Of a DNA stretch of 16,256 nt, positions 1-6,892 are shown piece after piece. Origin of the DNA: Croceibacterium_A sp966112795 (lineage in GTDB: Bacteria; Pseudomonadota; Alphaproteobacteria; Sphingomonadales; Sphingomonadaceae); contig CBHWED010000054.1 of NCBI GenBank assembly GCA_966112795.1, positions 1 to 16,256 of the forward strand. The letters run 5' to 3'. A model generated the notes under the pieces. It worked only from the letters and a program-made list of their open reading frames with translations. It did no database searches and was not told the origin of the DNA. Made by a program: the position numbers and the translations under genes. Every line of letters begins with the position of its first letter. Position 1 is the stretch's first letter.

Positions 1-276
1 CGCGACCGGGCCCTCGGCCATCGCATGATCCGCATGATCCATCGCGCCGCGGTCCCTCATCGCGTGATCCATCTGCGCATGGTCCATTCCCGCCATCGCC
101 CCGTGATCCATCTGCGCATGATCCATCTGCGCATGGTCTGCCGCTTCCGCCGGCGCGGCGGGTGTTGGCACAGGTGCCGGCGCATGTGCCTGGTGACCGG
201 CGTGGTCCTGCGCCAGGGCCGGCGCGGCCAGCGTCGCGGACAGGGCGGTGGTGGCGGCCAGCACGAACGTCTTCAT
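1..276 (-). CDS. His/Met-rich secreted protein, CopB-like N-terminus (partial)
   Basis: The reading frame starts at an ATG at 276 and runs open through the left edge, so only the first 92 residues are visible. Residues 1-22 form a signal peptide (MKTFVLAATTALSATLAAPALA, with cleavage expected after ALA, before QDHAGH). The rest is dominated by His, Met and Asp, with repeated MDHAQ and MDHGAM units, a composition typical of copper-binding N-termini of outer-membrane CopB/PcoB proteins. It is transcribed away from a CueR-like regulator through a MerR-type promoter, which fits metal-induced expression. The diagnostic CopB beta-barrel lies outside the window, so another His/Met-rich periplasmic metal-binding protein is possible. 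The secreted, metal-binding character is seen directly; the CopB name is inference. Confidence 0.7.
   Translation of the reverse strand, partial: MKTFVLAATTALSATLAAPALAQDHAGHQAHAPAPVPTPAAPAEAADHAQMDHAQMDHGAMAGMDHAQMDHAMRDRGAMDHADHAMAEGPVA
66..135. repeat. Three copies of a 16-bp repeat encoding the DHAQMD metal-binding unit
   Basis: The 16-mer GATCCATCTGCGCATG occurs exactly at 66-81, 105-120 and 120-135; the last two share one G. On the minus strand it encodes the HAQMDH repeat of the secreted His/Met-rich protein. Exact identity at DNA level suggests recent duplication or slippage, so the number of metal-binding repeats may vary between strains. Confidence 0.8.
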
Positions 277-320
277 CACAAAACTCACTCCGGCAGGCCT
301 TCCCCGGCCTCGGGACTCGC

Positions 321-352
321 TCTATAGCCTGCGTACCATGGTACGGAGTCAA
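321..352 (-). promoter_or_regulatory. MerR/CueR-type operator-promoter for the His/Met-rich gene
   Basis: Read on the minus strand there is a -35 TTGACT (352-347) and a -10 TATAGA (326-321), or CTATAG one base earlier, separated by an overlong 19-20 bp spacer. The spacer contains the perfect 14-bp palindrome CGTACCATGGTACG at 332-345. A palindrome in an overlong spacer is the hallmark of promoters that MerR-family activators untwist, and TTGACTCCGTAC closely resembles the classic mer-type promoter. The same site lies directly before the divergent regulator gene and overlaps its ribosome binding site, so autoregulation is likely. Confidence 0.8.
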
Positions 353-354
353 GC

Positions 355-756
355 ATGGCCGCGATGAGCATTTCGCAGCTCGCCCGCAGCGCGGGCGTCG
401 GCGTCGAGACGGTGCGCTACTACCAACGCCGCGGCCTGCTCGCCGATCCGCGCCCGCAGAAAACCGGCGCCGCGGGCATCCGCCACTACGGGCCCGACGA
501 GGAGCGCCGGCTGCGCTTCGTCCGCTCGGCCCAGGCGGCCGGGTTCACGCTCGAGGAGATCGCCGAGCTGCTCCATCTCGACAGCACCGACGACCGCCCG
601 CGTGCCCGGGAGATGGCGCGCGGCCGGCTCAAGGCGCTCGACGCGAAGATCGCCGAGCTCAAGCAGGCCCGCCAGTCGCTCGCCAGGCTGGCGAAGGAGT
701 GCGGCGCGGGCGGCACGGGCCCCTGCCCGATCATCGCCGCCTTCGAAGGCGCCTGA
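355..756 (+). CDS. MerR-family metal-responsive regulator, CueR-like
   Basis: This 133-residue protein has the MerR layout: a winged helix-turn-helix (residues 4-45, with ETVRYYQRRGLL at 18-29), a long dimerisation helix (about 83-115) and a C-terminal metal loop. Two cysteines, C116 and C124, are separated by seven residues and followed by PII. This is the spacing of the Cu(I) sensor CueR; mercury MerR has eight. The Cys that divalent-metal sensors carry at the start of the dimerisation helix is absent (DDRPRAR there). Both points favour a monovalent sensor such as Cu(I). The start at 355 is supported by GGAG at 345-348; an ATG at 364 has no such site. It faces a His/Met-rich secreted gene and precedes DUF2946, TonB-receptor and PepSY genes. 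The metal is inferred. Confidence 0.88.
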   Translation: MAAMSISQLARSAGVGVETVRYYQRRGLLADPRPQKTGAAGIRHYGPDEERRLRFVRSAQAAGFTLEEIAELLHLDSTDDRPRAREMARGRLKALDAKIAELKQARQSLARLAKECGAGGTGPCPIIAAFEGA

Positions 757-789
757 CACCGGCGCCGTCCTCGGCTACGGCCGCCGGCA

Positions 790-1191
790 ATGCAGCGCCT
801 GCGCGCCTCGATTCGGGATCACCGCCACCTCGCGCTGCTCGTGCTCGCGCTCGCCTTCCTCGTGCGCGCCGCGCTGCCCGCGGGCTACATGGTCTCGCGC
901 GACGCCTCCTCGACGATCACCGTCGCGGTCTGCTCCGACGCCAGCGGCGTGCACAAGACCACGCAGCTGGTTCTCCCGGCCAAGCCCGGCGCGCCGGGCA
1001 AGACGGCCAAGGACGGCTCGTGCGCGTTCTCGGCGATGGCCAAGGGCGTGCTCGGCGGCGCCGACCCGATCCTGCTCGCGCTCGCCTTCGCCTTCATCCT
1101 CGTCCTCGGACTGACGCCGTCGCGTGCCCTCCCGGCACGCCCGGTGCCGCACACCTTGCCGCCCCTGCGCGGCCCTCCTGCCCTGGCCTGA
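790..1191 (+). CDS. DUF2946 family membrane protein
   Basis: A 133-residue protein with a first hydrophobic segment at about 12-30 ending in the DUF2946 signature RAALPAGYM (26-34). A soluble segment follows with two cysteines (C48 in VAVCSD, C78 in DGSCAF), then a second hydrophobic helix at 94-110. DUF2946 has no established biochemical role; members often lie beside TonB-dependent receptors and copper genes, as here. The gene begins 33 bp after the regulator stop and precedes the receptor by 74 bp, so co-transcription is likely. The two cysteines could form a disulfide or bind metal in the periplasm (inference). No strong ribosome binding site is visible before the ATG. Confidence 0.75.
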   Translation: MQRLRASIRDHRHLALLVLALAFLVRAALPAGYMVSRDASSTITVAVCSDASGVHKTTQLVLPAKPGAPGKTAKDGSCAFSAMAKGVLGGADPILLALAFAFILVLGLTPSRALPARPVPHTLPPLRGPPALA

Positions 1192-1213
1192 CGATCTGAA
1201 CCGAACGGCCATC

Positions 1214-1249
1214 GCCCGGTAACTCGTCCTGCGACGAGCGCCGCCGGGC
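1214..1249 (+). promoter_or_regulatory. Two-tier hairpin just upstream of the TonB receptor ribosome binding site
   Basis: GCCCGG (1214-1219) pairs with CCGGGC (1244-1249). Inside it, CTCGTC (1223-1228) pairs with GACGAG (1233-1238) around a CTGC loop. The structure ends three bases before the AGGAG at 1253-1257, so it could influence translation of the receptor or mark a processing or attenuation point. No known riboswitch core is visible. Confidence 0.45.
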
Positions 1250-1265
1250 TGCAGGAGAATACCCA

Positions 1266-3251
1266 GTGCTATCTTCGAGGCTGGCGCTCGCCGGCTCCCT
1301 TCTCGCCCTCGCGTGGCCGGCCCACGCCGAGACCGCTGCCGATGATCCCGGCAGCGCCACGATCATCGTCACCGGCGAGACCGCGCGCGACCGGGCCGAG
1401 GCGCAGGCGCGCGCGACCCCGGGCGGCGCCGACGTCGTCGGCCACGAGGACTACGCCGACAAGTCGCTCGTCTCGCTGCGCGACGCGCTCGCGTTCTCGC
1501 CCGGCGTCTACCTCCAGCCGCGCTTCGGCCAGGAAGTGCGCATATCGATCCGCGGCTCGGGCCTCTCGCGCGGGTTCCACATGCGCGGGCTGACGCTGCT
1601 GCAGGACGGCGTGCCGATCAACCTCGCCGACGACAACGGCGACTTCCAGGAGCTCGAGCCGATCTTCTTCGATCACCTCGAGGTGTTCCGCGGCGCCAAC
1701 GCGCTGCGCCTCGGCTCGGGGACGCTCGGCGGCGCGGTCAACGGGGTGACCCCGACCGGCACCGACGCGCGCGGGCTGTACTTGCGCGGCGATGCCGGCT
1801 CGTTCGACACCTTGCGCGGTCTCGCCTCGTTCGGCGGCGGCTCGGACAACCTCGATTACTGGGCGGCTTTCAGCGCCGACACCTCCGACGGCGACCGGCA
1901 GCACGCCAAGCGGCATTCGCTGCGCTTTCACGGCAACACCGGCTTGCGCCTCAGCGACGCGGTGCAGACCCGCTTCTACGCCAGCCTCAACACGATCGAC
2001 CAGCAGCTTCCCGGCGCGCTGACGATGCAGCAGGCGCTGACCAGGCCCGAGACCGGCAACTTCACCGGCAACCAGGCGCGCGACATCGACTCCGCCCGGG
2101 TGCAGAACCGCACCACGATCGATCTCGGCAGCGGCCAGCTCGACCTCGGCGTGTTCTACAACCGCAAGTCGCTGTTCCATCCGATCTACCAGGTCATCGA
2201 CCAGGAATCCGAGGACGCGGGCGGCTTCTTCCGGCTCGACTGGGGCCAGGGTCCGTTCGAGCTGACCCTCGGAGGCGAAAGCCGCCACGGCACCGTCGAT
2301 TCCAGGCGCTTCGTCAATGTCGATGGGGAGCGCGGCGCGCTGACGTTCGCCGCCGACCAGAAAGCGCGCACCTCGAACCTCTACGCCGAGCTGCGCTACC
2401 GCCCGGTCGAGCCGCTGAGCCTGATCGTCGGGGGCATCTATGCCGACGGCTTCCGCCGGCAGCACCAGACCTTCAACGGCGCACCGAGCGACGTCACCGG
2501 CCGCGCCGACTTCAGCGAGTTCTCGCCGCGGTTCGGCGTGCTCTACGATGCCGGCGAGGACGTGCAGCTCTACGCCAACTACAGCCGCTCGGCCGAATTC
2601 CCCGGCTTCATCGAGCTCGCGCAGATCTCGGCCTTCGTGCCCATCGAGGCGCAGACCGCGTGGACGGCCGAACTCGGCACCCGCGGCAGCGCCGGCATCG
2701 CGAGCTGGGACCTGTCGCTCTACCGCGCGAACGTCAGCAACGAGCTGCTGCAGTACACCGTCGGCCCCGACATCCCCGCCTCGACCTTCAATGCCGACGA
2801 GACGCGGCACCAGGGGATCGAGGCTGCGCTCGAGCTGCGGTTGGCCGACTGGCTCAACTTGCGCCAGGTCTACCAGTACAACGACTTCCGCTTCCGCAAC
2901 GACGCGCAGTACGGCGACAACCGCCTGCCGGTGGTTCCGCGCCACATCTACCGCGCCGACTTGCGCTTCGGCAGCGACAGGCTCCACGCCGCACCCAACC
3001 TCGAATGGGTGCCTGACGGGGCCTGGGCCGACTATCGCAACACCGTGCGTACGCCGGGCTACGTCCTGCTCGGCCTGACCGCGGGCGCGACGGTTTCCGA
3101 CGGCGTCGACCTGTTCCTCGACGCGCGCAACCTCGCCAACCGCAAGGCGATCGGCGACGTGAGCGCGGCGATCCTCGCGACGCCGGCCTCGGCGATCTAC
3201 TATCCGGTCGAGCGTCGCGCGGTGTTCGGCGGCGTGCGGGCGCGGTTCTGA
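1266..3251 (+). CDS. TonB-dependent outer-membrane receptor, possibly for copper or a metal chelate
   Basis: This 661-residue protein takes up a ligand across the outer membrane using TonB energy. Residues 1-21 are a signal peptide ending AHA, and a TonB-box-like TIIVTGE lies at 32-38. The plug spans about 60-165 with the conserved RISIRGSG (92-99), LLQDGVPIN (111-119) and LEVFRGANALRLGSGTLGGA (138-157). The remainder is a beta-barrel ending in an aromatic residue (RARF), as outer-membrane proteins do. Start is the GTG at 1266, eight bases after AGGAG; no ATG fits the signal peptide. The stop overlaps the next start by one base, so the PepSY protein is translationally coupled. The substrate cannot be read from sequence; the CueR-like regulator and DUF2946 context suggest copper, but a siderophore receptor is possible. 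Confidence 0.88.
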   Translation: MLSSRLALAGSLLALAWPAHAETAADDPGSATIIVTGETARDRAEAQARATPGGADVVGHEDYADKSLVSLRDALAFSPGVYLQPRFGQEVRISIRGSGLSRGFHMRGLTLLQDGVPINLADDNGDFQELEPIFFDHLEVFRGANALRLGSGTLGGAVNGVTPTGTDARGLYLRGDAGSFDTLRGLASFGGGSDNLDYWAAFSADTSDGDRQHAKRHSLRFHGNTGLRLSDAVQTRFYASLNTIDQQLPGALTMQQALTRPETGNFTGNQARDIDSARVQNRTTIDLGSGQLDLGVFYNRKSLFHPIYQVIDQESEDAGGFFRLDWGQGPFELTLGGESRHGTVDSRRFVNVDGERGALTFAADQKARTSNLYAELRYRPVEPLSLIVGGIYADGFRRQHQTFNGAPSDVTGRADFSEFSPRFGVLYDAGEDVQLYANYSRSAEFPGFIELAQISAFVPIEAQTAWTAELGTRGSAGIASWDLSLYRANVSNELLQYTVGPDIPASTFNADETRHQGIEAALELRLADWLNLRQVYQYNDFRFRNDAQYGDNRLPVVPRHIYRADLRFGSDRLHAAPNLEWVPDGAWADYRNTVRTPGYVLLGLTAGATVSDGVDLFLDARNLANRKAIGDVSAAILATPASAIYYPVERRAVFGGVRARF

Positions 3252-4594
3252 TGCGCGACCACCGCCTCTACCGCACGATCTGGCGCTGGCACTTCTATGC
3301 CGGGCTGTTCGTCGTGCCGATGGTGCTCGTGCTCGCGCTGACCGGCTCGATCTACCTGTTCAAGCCGCAGCTCGACCGGTGGGAGGAACGCGCCTTCCGC
3401 GGGCTCGCCACCGCCGGTGCCGTCACCCCGAACGCCCAGCTCGACGCGGCGCTCGCGGCGATGCCCGGCGCCTCGTTCTACAGCTACCGCCTGCCCGAAC
3501 ATCCGGGAGACGCGGCGATGATCCACCTCGGCCTCGCCGAAGGCGGCATGCGCGACGTGTTCGTCTCCCCGCAAGGCAAAGTGCTCGGCAGCTTCGTGCC
3601 CGAAGGCCGCCTCAGCGAGACGATAAAGCAGGTGCACGGCTCGCTGATGCTCGGCCGTGCCGGCGACTGGCTGGTCGAGCTCGCCGCAAGCTGGGCGATC
3701 GTGATGATCGTCACCGGCCTCTATCTGTGGTGGCCGCGCGGGCGCGGGCTCGCCGGGGTGGTCTGGCCGCGGCTCAGCAGCGGCTCGCGCCTGTTCTGGC
3801 GCGACCTGCACGCCGTGACCGGCTTCTGGGTCGCCGGCCTCGCGCTGGTGCTGCTGCTGTCGGGCCTGCCGTGGGCCGGCGTCTGGGGCAGCGCGTTCGC
3901 CGCGGCGCGCGCCGAGCTCGGGCTCGTCGCGGGACCGCAGAACTGGAAGCTCGGCGCCGAAGCCGTGCATTCGGGGCACGACCATGGGGCGATGGCCCAT
4001 GTCCACACCGCGGGCCAGGACTTCACCCAGCTCTCGCTGTGGGTCAGCGAAGCCGAGGCGCGGCATCTCGCGTTCCCGGTGCTGGTCTTGCCGCCCGGCG
4101 CGCCGCAGACCTTCGGGCCGCCGACCGGCCAGGTCTGGACCGTCAAGTCCGAGGCGCAGAACCGCCCGCTGATGGAAACGCTGACGTTCGATCCCGCGAC
4201 CGGCGAGGAGCTCAGCCACGAGCGCTTCGCCGACAAGCACCCGATCGACCGCGTGGTGAACTACGGCATCGCCTGGCACGAAGGGCAGCTGTTCGGGCTG
4301 CTCAACCAGCTGATCGGCGTCGCCACCGCGCTCATGCTCATGACGCTCGGCGTCAGCGGCTTCGTCATGTGGCGCCGTCGCAAGCCCGACGGGCTGCTCG
4401 GAGCCCCGCCGCCACCCGTCGAACCGGGCCGCTTGCGCGGGGTCGCGGTGATCGCCTTGGCGCTCGCGGTTCTTCTCCCGTTGATGGCGCTCTCGCTCGT
4501 CGCACTGCTGGTGCTCGAGCGCGCGGTCTTCGCGCGGATTCCGGCCCTCTCGCGCTGGCTCGGGATCGGATCAACTGCACGCTTTCCTACATGA
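3251..4594 (+). CDS. PepSY-associated membrane protein, putative metal or chelate reductase
   Basis: A 447-residue inner-membrane protein of the PepSY_TM type. Membrane segments lie at about 14-37, 141-161, 186-213, 350-377 and 394-423, with large periplasmic loops between them. Residues such as H14, H129 and H187 flank the helices and are plausible haem or metal ligands. The loop at 240-252 carries five histidines and a Met in a DHGAMAHVH context (H240, H243, H245, H250, H252, M248), resembling the repeats of the divergent His/Met-rich secreted protein. Relatives beside TonB receptors are thought to reduce imported metal chelates. Its ATG overlaps the receptor stop (TGATG), so both are made together. 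Family assignment is firm; reductase activity and metal are inferred. Confidence 0.85.
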   Translation: MRDHRLYRTIWRWHFYAGLFVVPMVLVLALTGSIYLFKPQLDRWEERAFRGLATAGAVTPNAQLDAALAAMPGASFYSYRLPEHPGDAAMIHLGLAEGGMRDVFVSPQGKVLGSFVPEGRLSETIKQVHGSLMLGRAGDWLVELAASWAIVMIVTGLYLWWPRGRGLAGVVWPRLSSGSRLFWRDLHAVTGFWVAGLALVLLLSGLPWAGVWGSAFAAARAELGLVAGPQNWKLGAEAVHSGHDHGAMAHVHTAGQDFTQLSLWVSEAEARHLAFPVLVLPPGAPQTFGPPTGQVWTVKSEAQNRPLMETLTFDPATGEELSHERFADKHPIDRVVNYGIAWHEGQLFGLLNQLIGVATALMLMTLGVSGFVMWRRRKPDGLLGAPPPPVEPGRLRGVAVIALALAVLLPLMALSLVALLVLERAVFARIPALSRWLGIGSTARFPT

Positions 4595-4703
4595 AGCGTT
4601 TGTGCTCCACTCCCGCGATGGCCGCTTCGCCGCTCGCCTTCCCGGGTTCGTCCAGGCACTCGCGAACCGCCACGGAGAGGCCGGTTTTCTTGCCATTGGA
4701 CAG

Positions 4704-4719
4704 TGTAACAAGTGTCACA
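4704..4719. promoter_or_regulatory. TGTAACA-AG-TGTCACA operator-like repeat over the SDR start codon
   Basis: Two 7-mers, TGTAACA (4704-4710) and TGTCACA (4713-4719), are separated by two bases. They are both a direct repeat and, apart from four positions, an inverted repeat. The second copy covers the GTG start at 4712. Such a site could bind a dimeric repressor of the TetR or CRP/FNR kind. No convincing -35/-10 pair was found around it, so its role is inferred. Confidence 0.4.
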
Positions 4720-5497
4720 AGCCCCGCCTCCGACTGAGCGTCCGGCGGTTCTCGTGACCGGTGGAGCGCGGCGAATCGGTGCCGCGATCACGCGCCGATT
4801 CGCCGAGGCGGGCTGGCACGTCGTGATCCACTGCCACCGCTCGTTCGAGCCGGCCCAGGTGCTCGCCGACGAGCTGCCGAGCGCCGAAGTGGTCCGCTGC
4901 GACCTCGCCGACGGCGGCGCGGCGCTCGAGATGATCGAAGACCTCGCCGGCCGGCTCGCGGACTGGCGCGCGCTGGTCAACTCGGCCTCGGTGTTCCGGC
5001 CCGACGATGTCGCCGGGCTCGACGTCGGCATCAACTGGGAAGCGCTGCAGGTCAACGCGGCCACGCCGGCGATGATGGCGCAGGCCTACCTGCGCCTCGC
5101 CGGCTCGTCCGCCGGGCGGCGCGTGATCCAGGTCACCGACCAGAAGCTCGCCAATCCCAACCCCGATTTCTTCAGCTACACGATGAGCAAGCACGCGCTC
5201 GCGGCCACCGTGCCGATGCTGGCGATGGCGGCCGCCCCGGCGGACCGGATCTACGGCCTCGCCCCGGGCGCGATCCTCGCCAGCCACGAGCAGTCGGAGG
5301 CCGAGGCCGAAGTCACCCACCGGCTCAACCTGCTCGGCCGCCGCACCGGCGCGGACGAAGTCGCCGACGCCGCCTGGTTCCTCGCCACCGGCCCGCTGGC
5401 GAGCGGCCAGACGCTGTTCATCGATTCCGGGCAACACCTGCTCGCCCAGCCGCGCGACGTGATGTATCTGGCGCGCCGGAGAGAGGTCGCACGATGA
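4712..5497 (+). CDS. SDR oxidoreductase of the pteridine reductase / FolM type
   Basis: A 261-residue NAD(P)H-dependent short-chain dehydrogenase. Its nucleotide motif is TGGARRIG (16-23), i.e. TGxxxRxG, the pteridine-reductase variant of the SDR glycine motif. NSAS is at 90-93. The catalytic set reads D143, Y156, K160 (YxxxK): Asp replaces the usual Ser, 13 residues before Tyr, exactly as in PTR1. A late LAPGAILA and a C-terminal SGQTLFIDSGQ complete the fold. A likely substrate is a dihydropterin or similar. The only usable start is the GTG at 4712, because an in-frame TAA lies directly upstream; no ribosome binding site is visible. Its stop overlaps the cytochrome b start by four bases. 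A generic SDR with another substrate remains possible. Confidence 0.8.
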   Translation: MSQAPPPTERPAVLVTGGARRIGAAITRRFAEAGWHVVIHCHRSFEPAQVLADELPSAEVVRCDLADGGAALEMIEDLAGRLADWRALVNSASVFRPDDVAGLDVGINWEALQVNAATPAMMAQAYLRLAGSSAGRRVIQVTDQKLANPNPDFFSYTMSKHALAATVPMLAMAAAPADRIYGLAPGAILASHEQSEAEAEVTHRLNLLGRRTGADEVADAAWFLATGPLASGQTLFIDSGQHLLAQPRDVMYLARRREVAR

Positions 5498-6168
5498 AAC
5501 GTCACGCGTTCAGCACCCGTCTATGGCATTGGGTCAATGCGGCGAGCGTGATCGTGCTGTTCATGTCCGGCCTCAACATCTCGAACGCGCACCGGCACCT
5601 CTACTGGGGCGAGTGGGGCTTCTCGCCGAAGGACGCGTGGTTCCACGTGGTCCGCTTCCCGGGCTGGGCGACGATCCCCGGCTACTACAGCCTCGCCAGC
5701 GCACGACAGTGGCACGTGCTGTTCGCCTGGGTCTTCGCTGTCTCGCTGCTGCTGTTCATGCTGACCGCGCTGCTCAACGGCCATTTCCGCCGCGACATCG
5801 TCACCAGCCCGCGCGACTGGAAGCCCTCGGCTGTGGCCGCCGACGTGCGCGCGCACTTGCGGCTCCAGTTCGACCACCCGGGCGCCAAATACAACTTCCT
5901 GCAGAAGGCGGCCTACGGCGTCGTGCTGTTCATCCTGCTGCCGCTGATGATCTTCACCGGCATGGCGATCAGCCCGGGAATGGACGCCGCCTGGCCGTTC
6001 CTGCTCGACCTCTTCGGCGGCCGCCAGAGCGCGCGCTCGGTCCACTTCATCGTCGCCTGGACGCTGTTCGCGTTCGTCGTGCTCCACCTCGTGCTGCTCA
6101 TGCTCAACCGCCCGCTCAGGAACACGCTCGAGATGATCACCGGAGGGCGCATCGATGCAGCGGCGTAA
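5494..6168 (+). CDS. Membrane cytochrome b (cytochrome b/b6 or b561-type electron-transfer subunit)
   Basis: A 224-residue integral membrane protein with four hydrophobic segments (about 15-32, 72-95, 139-160, 181-205). Candidate haem ligands are H12 (RLWHWVN), H74 (RQWHVLF), H184 and H198; the last two are 14 residues apart on one helix, as in di-haem b-type subunits of hydrogenases, formate dehydrogenases and related enzymes. It probably carries electrons between the quinone pool and the exported molybdopterin enzyme encoded directly after it. ATGA at 5494-5497 overlaps the SDR stop, and its own end overlaps the next gene by 14 bp, so the three genes form one unit. Family firm; direction of electron flow unknown. 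Confidence 0.87.
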   Translation: MKRHAFSTRLWHWVNAASVIVLFMSGLNISNAHRHLYWGEWGFSPKDAWFHVVRFPGWATIPGYYSLASARQWHVLFAWVFAVSLLLFMLTALLNGHFRRDIVTSPRDWKPSAVAADVRAHLRLQFDHPGAKYNFLQKAAYGVVLFILLPLMIFTGMAISPGMDAAWPFLLDLFGGRQSARSVHFIVAWTLFAFVVLHLVLLMLNRPLRNTLEMITGGRIDAAA

Positions 6169-6892
6169 CGTCCTCGCCGGCCTCGCCGCGCTCGTCACCG
6201 CCGGGTGCTCGAAGATCGGCGACACCAAGGCCTTCGCCAGCCTCGCCGATGGCGCCGAGAAGCTCCATCGCGGCGCGCACCGCGTGATCGGCGGGCGCCA
6301 GCCTATGGCGCGCGAGTTCACCGTCGCCGACATCTCGCCCGACTTCCGCGGCAACGGCAGCACCGACGTCGGCACGCCGAAGTACTACGCGAGCCAGGCC
6401 AAGGGCTTCGCCGACTGGCGGCTCGAGGTGCGCGGGCTCGTCAGGCAGCCGCTGAGCCTGTCGCTGGACCAGGTTCGCGCGCTGCCCCAGCGCACCCAGA
6501 TCACCCGCCACGACTGCGTCGAAGGCTGGAGCGCGATCGGCCAGTGGACCGGGCCGCAGCTCTCGGCGATCCTCGACATGGCCGGGCTGCAGGAGCAGGC
6601 GAAGTACATCGTCTTCCGCTGCGCCGACACGCTCGGCGGCGCGCGCTACTACGAGAGCTGCGATCTCGACGACGCGTTCCACCCGCAGACGATCATCGCC
6701 CATCAGCTCAACGGCGAGCCGCTGCCGGTCAAGAACGGCGCCCCGCTGCGCCTCAGGATCGAGCGCCAGCTCGGCTACAAGCACGCCAAGTACCTGACCG
6801 CGATCGAAGCAGTGGCGAGCTTCGAGGGGATCGAGGGCGGCGAAGGCGGCTACTGGGAAGACCGCGGCTACCAGTGGTACGCCGGGGTCTAG
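6155..6892 (+). CDS. Exported molybdopterin-dependent oxidoreductase (sulfite oxidase / MsrP-like fold)
   Basis: A 245-residue protein with the oxidoreductase molybdopterin domain at about 88-230. The motif RHDCVEGWSAIGQW (118-131) contains C121, the expected molybdenum ligand. The N-terminus QRRNVLAGLAALVTAGCS combines a twin-arginine-like RR and hydrophobic stretch with a lipobox-like TAGC at 15-18, so the enzyme may be a Tat-exported lipoprotein anchored in the periplasm. MsrP enzymes repair oxidised methionine with a haem membrane partner; here the upstream cytochrome b would take that role, but the substrate cannot be deduced. It overlaps the cytochrome gene by 14 bp, and its TAG shares four bases with the stop of the convergent DUF1801 gene. 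Confidence 0.87.
   Translation: MQRRNVLAGLAALVTAGCSKIGDTKAFASLADGAEKLHRGAHRVIGGRQPMAREFTVADISPDFRGNGSTDVGTPKYYASQAKGFADWRLEVRGLVRQPLSLSLDQVRALPQRTQITRHDCVEGWSAIGQWTGPQLSAILDMAGLQEQAKYIVFRCADTLGGARYYESCDLDDAFHPQTIIAHQLNGEPLPVKNGAPLRLRIERQLGYKHAKYLTAIEAVASFEGIEGGEGGYWEDRGYQWYAGV

Noticed and set aside
1198..1265. Cobalamin riboswitch before the TonB receptor, suggested by CAGGAGA near a B12-box-like context
   Set aside because: The rest of the riboswitch core is missing and there are only 74 bp between the genes; CAGGAG is the ribosome binding site.
4591..4737. Short open frame starting ATGAAGCG between the PepSY and SDR genes
   Set aside because: It is the tail of a long shadow frame, has no ribosome binding site and overlaps the SDR start.
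6889..6892. CTAG shared by the convergent stops of the molybdopterin and DUF1801 genes
   Set aside because: A simple tail-to-tail overlap common in compact genomes; no terminator or other function is visible.
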